In this document: in pieces, positions 58,890 through 64,000 of the stretch
Layout of the letters: the number at the start of each line of letters is the position of its first letter
How positions within the stretch are numbered: the first letter of the stretch is position 1
Assembly: GCA_963691655.1 (NCBI GenBank)
Contig: OY829329.1
Span: forward strand, 6,710,708-6,774,707
DNA: 64,000 nucleotides
Direction of reading: 5' to 3'
DNA from: Toxonevra muliebris
Lineage: Eukaryota > Arthropoda > Insecta > Diptera > Pallopteridae
The notes under the pieces: generated by a model
Told to the model about the DNA's origin: nothing
What the model saw: the letters and a program-made list of their open reading frames with translations, nothing else
The model's database searches: none
Translations under genes and position numbers: made by a program

Positions 58890-59803
58890 GGTCTTTGGTC
58901 TGGTCTTTCGTCTAGTCTTTCGTCTAGTCTTTCGTCTAGTCTTTGGTCTGGTCTTTGGTCTGGTCTTTGGTCTGGTCTTTGGTCTGGTCTTTGGTCTGGT
59001 CTTTGGTCTGGTCTTTGGTCTGGTCATTGGTCTGGTCTTTGGTCTGGTCTTTGGTCTGGTCTTTGGTTTGGTCTTTGGTCTGGTCTTTCGTCTGGTCTTT
59101 CGTCTAGTCTTTGGTCTGGTCTTTGGTCTGGTCTTTGGTCTGGTCTTTGGTCTGGTCATTGGTCTGGTCTTTGGTCTGGTCTTTGGTCTGGTCTTTGGTC
59201 TGGTCTTTGGTCTGATCTTTGGTCTGGTCTTTGGTCTGGTCTTTGGTCTGGTCTTTGGTCTGGTCTTTGGTTTGGTCTTTGGTCTGGTCTTTCGTCTGGT
59301 CTTTCGTCTAGTCTTTGGTCTGGTCTTTGGTCTGGTCTTTCGTCTAGTCTTTCGTCTAGTCTTTGGTCTGGTCTTTGGTCTGGTCTTTGGTCTGGTCTTT
59401 GGTCTGGTCTTTGGTTTGGTCTTTGGTCTGGTCTTTGGTCTGGTCTTTGGTCTGGTCTTTGGTCTGGTCTTTGGTGCGGTCTTTGGTCTGGTCTTTGGTC
59501 TGGTCTTTGGTTTGGTCTTTGGTCTGGTCTTTGGTCTGGTCTTTGGTCTAGTCTTTCGTCTAGTCTTTCGTCTGGTCTTTGGTCTGGTCTTTGGTCTAGT
59601 CTTTGGTCTGGTCTTTGGTCTGTTCTTTGGTCTGGTCTTTGGTCTGGTCTTTGGTCTGGTCTTTGGTCTGGTCTTTGGTCTGGTCTTTGGTCTGGTCTTT
59701 AGTCTGGTCTTTGGTCTGGTCTTTGGTCTGGTCTTTGGTCTGGTCTTTGGTCTGGTCTTTGGTCTGCTCTTTTGTGCGGTCTTTGGTCTAGTCTTTGGTT
59801 TTA
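58890..59803. repeat. 12-bp minisatellite, about 76 units
   Basis: The tandem unit is GGTCTGGTCTTT. Variants with CGTCTAG, CATTGGTCTG, GGTTTGG and GGTGCGG sit in clusters. The variant order GGTTTG, GGTCTG, CGTCTGG, CGTCTAG at about 59066 is repeated 204 bases (17 units) later at about 59271, showing segmental amplification. Because 12 is a multiple of three and the unit lacks stops in several frames, it gives long open frames on both strands: KTRP repeats on minus (58851-59825) and VFGL repeats on plus (59068-59841). Confidence 0.95.
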
Positions 59804-60880
59804 CAAGGATTTTAATAGCATGCACACTCCCAACTATATAAATAGAGTTAAGTAGACTTAACTTTTCGAAGTAGTAACCCTTAAACTGAAGGAATAACTA
59901 AACTAAGTTGCCACCTATACAAAGCATTTAGTTTAACAAACCTCAAATCACTTCAATTAACAACAAATAATGCCAACGGCCCTAACCACAACAAGTTAAA
60001 CTTGCAGCTGGCAACTATAATCCATGCAGTCGGCCAATAACATCTTTTTTCAAACAATTGCAGCTAACTTTGCACTTGTGATAGCGAGAGAGGGATGAAA
60101 ATGCCATTGGTCTTTGCACTTCTAACCACTGAGCTCAAGCTCATTCCCTTTTCATATTTCACTGTGTATCTAAACTCAAAATGCATTAATATGTTATAAA
60201 TCCAACAAAAAACAAAAAAAATACATTCATTCTTATTTCCTTAGGTACATAGATCATGAGAATTTTGTAACTTTTATGGGGAATTAACAGTAACAAAACA
60301 CAATCATCCATAATACATCGTCAACCTCTCTCTACTCATTTTAACTCTCTTTCTCTCTCTCTTCATAAGTTTTCACCCAATTATTCTTTCTCTTCTGCTA
60401 CAACAATAAATCCAGCACGTATACTTTCACCTCATCAACAGAATTACATGTCACTTTGAAATGTCATCAAAAAAGTAGAGCATAGTAATAAATACAAGAG
60501 TATGAGTTTAAAGAGAGCAGAAGGAGAGATATCATGCTCTCAAAAATTAGAGGAAATAGCAGAGGAAACATAAATGGAATGCAATGAAAATTACTGCTAA
60601 ATATTTATGCTTCACGTACACACACATTCTTATATTTACAAGCACACACATACATACACAATTGTTGACACTGATACACAACTAATTCAAGTGACATTAT
60701 TTTAAACCTACTGAGCAGCAACATAAAAAGAGCGCAAAGCACACAACCTACATATCTTCAACAATGCAATGTTGGTAGCAGCACACAAAAACCATGTCAG
60801 TATACCAGGAGAAAAACAGCAGCAGCAGCAACAAGAACAACAAAAACCAACAAAAAACTGCACGACAAGGAAAATGAAAA
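59804..60880. other. gene-free stretch
   Basis: AT-rich DNA with a CT run (60350-60362) and CA microsatellites near 60615-60660. No gene recognised. Confidence 0.6.
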
Positions 60881-60883
60881 AGG

Positions 60884-61015
60884 GGTGCACACACACACAT
60901 ACATACACATACATACATGCATACTCACATACCTAGCAACTAACATTGCCTTAATAAGATTAAAATTGTCTAACAAGCTGCATGCAGAAGTGCACACACA
61001 CACACACACACATAT
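60884..61015. repeat. CA / CATA microsatellites next to the R1-like element
   Basis: CACACACACACATACATACA and similar at 60888-60935, then a pure CA run at 60991-61010. Several R1-clade lineages (Waldo and Mino, from memory) insert into ACAY repeats, so this may be the target tract of the element that follows. Confidence 0.8.
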
Positions 61016-61049
61016 GCTTGCACATGCCCAGGCATGATGAGTTACACAA

Positions 61050-61478
61050 AAATCCAGGCGCGACGGACCCAAAGTGGGCGGCTTCCTGGTCAGCGTCTGT
61101 TCACCATGTCAGGTGCGGCTGTTATTATAACCTGACCGGTACACAGCGCGGCGCACTGGGAGTCCCTTGAAATCTCGACAGCGTTTTCTCCGCTGGCGGG
61201 AGGGAGAGGGTGATGTGAGCCTGCTCTGCCGAGGTGTTAGCCGCGGTGGGTACCAGTAACCAGCCACTTCGGTCCTTGGTCAGGGAGTGAACATTGGACG
61301 CAGGAGTAGTAGCCTGCGTTGCCCCGGGCGAGCGCCGGTTCGTCCGAGTTTTTCCGGGACCGGCAAAGCGAAGGACAGGCCTCAGGGAACTGGGGTAGGG
61401 GCATCGTCCCCGAGGGTATACCCGTTCCGGTCTATTTCGGCCCGCCCCCCTGCACACGATGCGCTGGAAAAGAAGCTT
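61050..61478 (+). promoter_or_regulatory. 5' leader of the R1-like element
   Basis: GC-rich, without an ATG-started frame that leads into ORF1 before 61479, although the ORF1 frame is open upstream to at least 61287. Contains TCAGGT...ACCTGA, a possible short stem, at about 61109-61135. Internal promoters of such elements usually lie in this part. Confidence 0.55.
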
Positions 61479-62903
61479 ATGGAGAATAAAAACATACCAA
61501 GAAACAACAGCAACAACAGCAGCAACATATACGACGCTATTAATAGCGGCAACAGTAATTCGGTCAACAGTGACGACAAGGTGCCTGATTCACACCCGGC
61601 TTGTACGACGCCGATGGTGGTGTCTGACCCATTCAAAAGGACATCACGGCTGGCTAGATCGCCCGCGAAAGCACTATCCGTGGAGAAGCCGGTGCGAGCG
61701 AGATCCTCGCCACCAATGCTGCAGGATAACACGCCCCAGGCGATAGTGGCGCCGCCGCAAGGAGATAAAATGCAGCAGCTGGGAGACGCCATCAAGAGGC
61801 TGATTGGAGCGATGTGCCTACCGCAACGCTCGATAAACAACAACATGAGGGAGATCCTTAGCTCCATCCAAAAGCTGCATGCTAGTGCCCTAGAAGACTT
61901 CAACAGAGTCAAAGAAGCCCGGAGAAATGCTCTCATTAGGTCAGCGACAGCAGAAACAACACCAAAGAGGCCCCGTGAAGAAGAGCAACCAAAGAGGAGA
62001 ACGCCGCCGAAGAGAAACAAAACCGAACATGAAGAGGTGCCGAAACCAGCAGAAAACGCGACCAGGAGAGCAAAAGAAGACAGCCTCTCTAATGGCATGG
62101 AGGCAGAGAAAGAAAACGGATGGACTCAGGTCAAGCGGAAACGCCAAGCCGCCAAGAAGCCAGCATATAAGCCCCCACCGCGAACCGATGCTATAGTCAT
62201 CGAACGAACCGGCAACATGTCTTACAGCGACATATTGAGAGCGGTAAAGAAAGATGAAGCGCTGCAAAAACTGGGTGAGACAGTATCGCGAATAAGAAAG
62301 ACGGCCAAAGGTGAAATACTGCTGAAGCTAAAGGAGTCACAGGTAAAGAACATGGACGAGCTCAAAAGCGGATTAGGCAAGGTGTTAGGCGACCAGGCGC
62401 AAGTAAGAGCACTAACGCACGAGGTGATGGTGGAGATCCGGGACCTTGATGAGATCACCACAAAAGATGACATCGCAGAGGCCATTCGCAGCCAGGTTGG
62501 CGCGCTCAGCCACTTCAGTGAAAAATCGATCAGGAATCTTAGGGCAGCATACGCGGGCACACAGATAGCGACGGTCAGCCTTCCCGCGCTGGAGGCGAGG
62601 CAGCTGTTAGATGTGCAAAGGATAAAGATCGGCTGGGTGATATGCAGAATAAGGGAGAAACCAAAACTGAAAAAATGCTTCAGATGCCTTGAGTACGGAC
62701 ACATGGCAAGAGCATGCAGCAACACAGATGACAGAAGCCAGAGCTGCCTCAAATGCGGCGAGAAAGGGCATTTTGCGAAGGCTTGCAGCAAAACACCGTC
62801 TTGCAGCGCGTGCAAGAGAAAGGGACGGGAGAGATCAGACCACCAGATAGGAAGCAGGATGTGCCCCCTATATCAAGAGGCGTGTAAAAAGGCCAAACAA
62901 TGA
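61479..62903 (+). CDS. R1-like ORF1, nucleic-acid-binding Gag-like protein
   Basis: Chosen start is the first ATG of the frame (61479), giving 474 residues; an earlier start at 61287 would be GTG. The N-terminal third is Ser/Asn- and Pro-rich and probably disordered. A basic stretch (KRPREEEQPKRRTPPKRNK) follows, then a folded region ending before CFRCLEYGHMARAC. Three zinc knuckles occupy 62676-62864: two of C-x2-C-x4-H-x4-C form and a third C-x2-C-x9-H-x6-C, the usual triplet of R1-clade ORF1 proteins. It should bind element RNA and help form the ribonucleoprotein. The stop TGA at 62901-62903 overlaps the ORF2 start. Confidence 0.88.
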   Translation: MENKNIPRNNSNNSSNIYDAINSGNSNSVNSDDKVPDSHPACTTPMVVSDPFKRTSRLARSPAKALSVEKPVRARSSPPMLQDNTPQAIVAPPQGDKMQQLGDAIKRLIGAMCLPQRSINNNMREILSSIQKLHASALEDFNRVKEARRNALIRSATAETTPKRPREEEQPKRRTPPKRNKTEHEEVPKPAENATRRAKEDSLSNGMEAEKENGWTQVKRKRQAAKKPAYKPPPRTDAIVIERTGNMSYSDILRAVKKDEALQKLGETVSRIRKTAKGEILLKLKESQVKNMDELKSGLGKVLGDQAQVRALTHEVMVEIRDLDEITTKDDIAEAIRSQVGALSHFSEKSIRNLRAAYAGTQIATVSLPALEARQLLDVQRIKIGWVICRIREKPKLKKCFRCLEYGHMARACSNTDDRSQSCLKCGEKGHFAKACSKTPSCSACKRKGRERSDHQIGSRMCPLYQEACKKAKQ

Positions 62904-64000
62904 AAGTGATGCAACTAAATCTGAATCACTGCGAGGCAGCACAAGAACTACTAGCACAAACGGTGTACGAGGAGAGAGTCGACGTCGTGATTATCAGCGA
63001 GCAATACAAAAACATGGACGCCGCAACATGGATCTCTGATAAAACAAACAAAGCTGCCATATGGTCCTGTAGAGGGAATGCGTTTCAAGACAAGCCGCTA
63101 CTTGGTAAAGCTCATTTCATTCGAGGGAAGATCTGCGGAATAAACTTCTATAGCTGCTACATACCGCTGAGCGTGTCACAAAGCGACTTCGAAAACATGC
63201 TGGATGAGCTGGTACAAGAAGCCCGGTCTACCACGAAAAACGTGGTGGCTGGTGACTTTAACGCCTGGGCAATGGAGTGGGGTAGCGTTTGTACCAACAG
63301 GCGTGGCGAGGCTTTACTCAAAGCGTTCTCAATACTGGACGCGGTATTACTCAACACCGGAAAGAAGAATACCTTTGAGAAGAACGGACGTGGCTCCGTG
63401 ATCGACATCACGTTCGTCAGTAGCTCCATGGTGCGTTCAACAACCTGGCAAGTGGGCGACCTCTACACGCACAGTGACCACCTTGCCATCATGATGGAAG
63501 TCGGAGGAAATGAGCAGAATCGAACGAGTGCGTCCACTAAGAAGGTGCAGACCAGAGGGTGGAAAACCGAAACAATGGACGAGGACCTCTTTAAACTCAT
63601 GCTGGGTGAAAAGCTGACGAGAGCCGAAGGTGCAGAACTGCAGGCGAAGATCTTAGTGGGGCATATCAGCAGAGCGTGTGATGCAGCCATGTGCAGGAAA
63701 AGGCATGGCGCCCAACGAAAACCGGCATACTGGTGGAACGCCGAAATAGACAGCCTGAGAGGAGAGTGCCACGAAGCGAGGCGACGATGTCAGAGGAAAA
63801 GAAGAACGCCGGAGTACGCAAGCTTTCGCGAGTGTTTCAAGAGGAAAAGAGCCGAGTTAAAGAAAGCCATAAAGAGGAGCAAAACCAACTGCTTCCGGGA
63901 ACTTTGCGAGAACGCCGACGAAAATCCATGGGGTGATGCGTATAAAGTAGTCATGAAGAAGATTAAAGGCGGAAAAGGGCAAGCACCAACTTGTCCTACC
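62900..64000 (+). CDS. R1-like ORF2, N-terminal part: AP endonuclease
   Basis: 367 codons from the ATG at 62900 with no stop to the window edge. The APE fold is marked by N7/N9 (QLNLNH), E34 (IISEQY), Y87 (SCYIPLS), D119 and N121 (VAGDFNAW), D169 (SVIDITF), and D193-H194 (HSDHLAI), the active-site set of non-LTR endonucleases. Downstream, PAYWWNAEI (276-284) and NPWGDAYKVV (342-351) lead towards the reverse transcriptase, whose palm lies outside the window. The start overlaps the ORF1 stop as ATGA, so translation is likely by termination-reinitiation. The frame looks intact so far. Confidence 0.88.
   Translation, partial: MKVMQLNLNHCEAAQELLAQTVYEERVDVVIISEQYKNMDAATWISDKTNKAAIWSCRGNAFQDKPLLGKAHFIRGKICGINFYSCYIPLSVSQSDFENMLDELVQEARSTTKNVVAGDFNAWAMEWGSVCTNRRGEALLKAFSILDAVLLNTGKKNTFEKNGRGSVIDITFVSSSMVRSTTWQVGDLYTHSDHLAIMMEVGGNEQNRTSASTKKVQTRGWKTETMDEDLFKLMLGEKLTRAEGAELQAKILVGHISRACDAAMCRKRHGAQRKPAYWWNAEIDSLRGECHEARRRCQRKRRTPEYASFRECFKRKRAELKKAIKRSKTNCFRELCENADENPWGDAYKVVMKKIKGGKGQAPTCPT

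Larger units (their letters stand above)
61050..64000 (+). mobile_element. R1-clade non-LTR retrotransposon, cut by the window edge
   Basis: Base composition changes abruptly to GC-rich near 61050 and stays so to the edge. The order is a ~430-bp leader, ORF1 with three CCHC knuckles at its C terminus, and ORF2 overlapping it by ATGA and starting with an AP endonuclease domain. No stops or shifts are seen in either frame. The RT domain, the 3' end and any target duplication lie beyond the window. The knuckle spacing, the ORF2 opening MQLNLNHCEAAQELL and the motifs PAYWWNAEI and NPWGDAYK are typical of the R1 clade. The exact 5' base is not determined. Confidence 0.85.

Noticed and set aside
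58851..59825. 324-codon KTRP-repeat open frame (minus) and 257-codon VFGL frame (plus)
   Set aside because: Both follow automatically from a 12-bp tandem unit without stops. The non-repeat ends are a few codons long and show no domain. Kept as minisatellite, not as genes.
61287..61478. Longer ORF1 start at 61287
   Set aside because: The codon there is GTG; the first ATG of the frame is at 61479. The upstream codons are Pro/Arg/Gly-rich leader sequence without a domain.
61382..62098. 238-codon minus-strand open frame within the R1-like ORF1
   Set aside because: Shadow of a GC-rich coding region. The plus-strand frame has the zinc knuckles and continues into ORF2.
62222..62815. 197-codon minus-strand open frame
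   Set aside because: Antisense shadow of ORF1; the Cys residues are the complement of the knuckle codons.
1..64000. tRNA, rRNA, snRNA genes and CRISPR arrays
   Set aside because: No cloverleaf B-box pattern with matching stems was seen. The only tRNA-like string is the retrotransposon primer site. Direct repeats here are tandem or transposon-derived and lack spacers.

Overview
The window reads as accessory or intronic nuclear DNA of a higher fly (Diptera). It is very AT-rich, full of poly-A/T tracts, GA/CT and CA/TG microsatellites and TATG/CATA tetranucleotide runs. It carries a 17.6/297-like gypsy retrotransposon, an R1-clade non-LTR retrotransposon, Penelope-like and jockey-like debris, and many small inverted-repeat elements. 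I cannot name the species. I recognise no host protein-coding exon, tRNA, rRNA or CRISPR array. All convincing coding sequence belongs to mobile elements.

Layout. 1-16978: AT-rich noncoding DNA with microsatellites, short direct repeats, a 74-bp palindrome at 14972-15045 and scattered copies of dispersed repeats. 16979-17760: a decayed Penelope-like element tail (GIY-YIG side, minus strand) carrying an internal 131-bp tandem duplication. 23416-24582: a degenerate hAT-like non-autonomous element. 24688-28000: two copies of a ~315-bp inverted-repeat element and a 119-bp mini-element flanked by TAA. 29824-35399: a complete gypsy-type retrotransposon on the minus strand, with two identical 494-bp LTRs, a 4-bp target duplication, a primer binding site matching tRNA-Ser(GCT), gag, pol in the -1 frame, and no env. 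35590-40960: three blocks of one degenerate repeat family, interrupted by a Penelope-like remnant (38249-38606) and a jockey-like reverse-transcriptase scrap (37834-37988). 42018-42262: an inverted-repeat element with ~46-bp termini. 46225-50725: several degenerate tandem arrays with higher-order periods. 53098-53337 and 56215-56338: two foldback elements. 58890-59803: a 12-bp minisatellite that is open in several frames on both strands. About 61050 to the right edge: the 5' part of an R1-clade retrotransposon. It is GC-rich against its surroundings, with ORF1 (three CCHC knuckles) and ORF2 (AP endonuclease domain) joined by an ATGA overlap. ORF2 runs off the window.

How the parts work. In the gypsy-like element, Gag would form the particle. 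A -1 slip in the 76-nt gag/pol overlap would give protease, reverse transcriptase, RNase H and integrase. Identical LTRs and intact frames suggest a recent insertion. The R1-like element would use ORF1 as its RNA-binding protein and the ORF2 endonuclease/RT for target-primed integration. The remaining elements are non-autonomous or dead.
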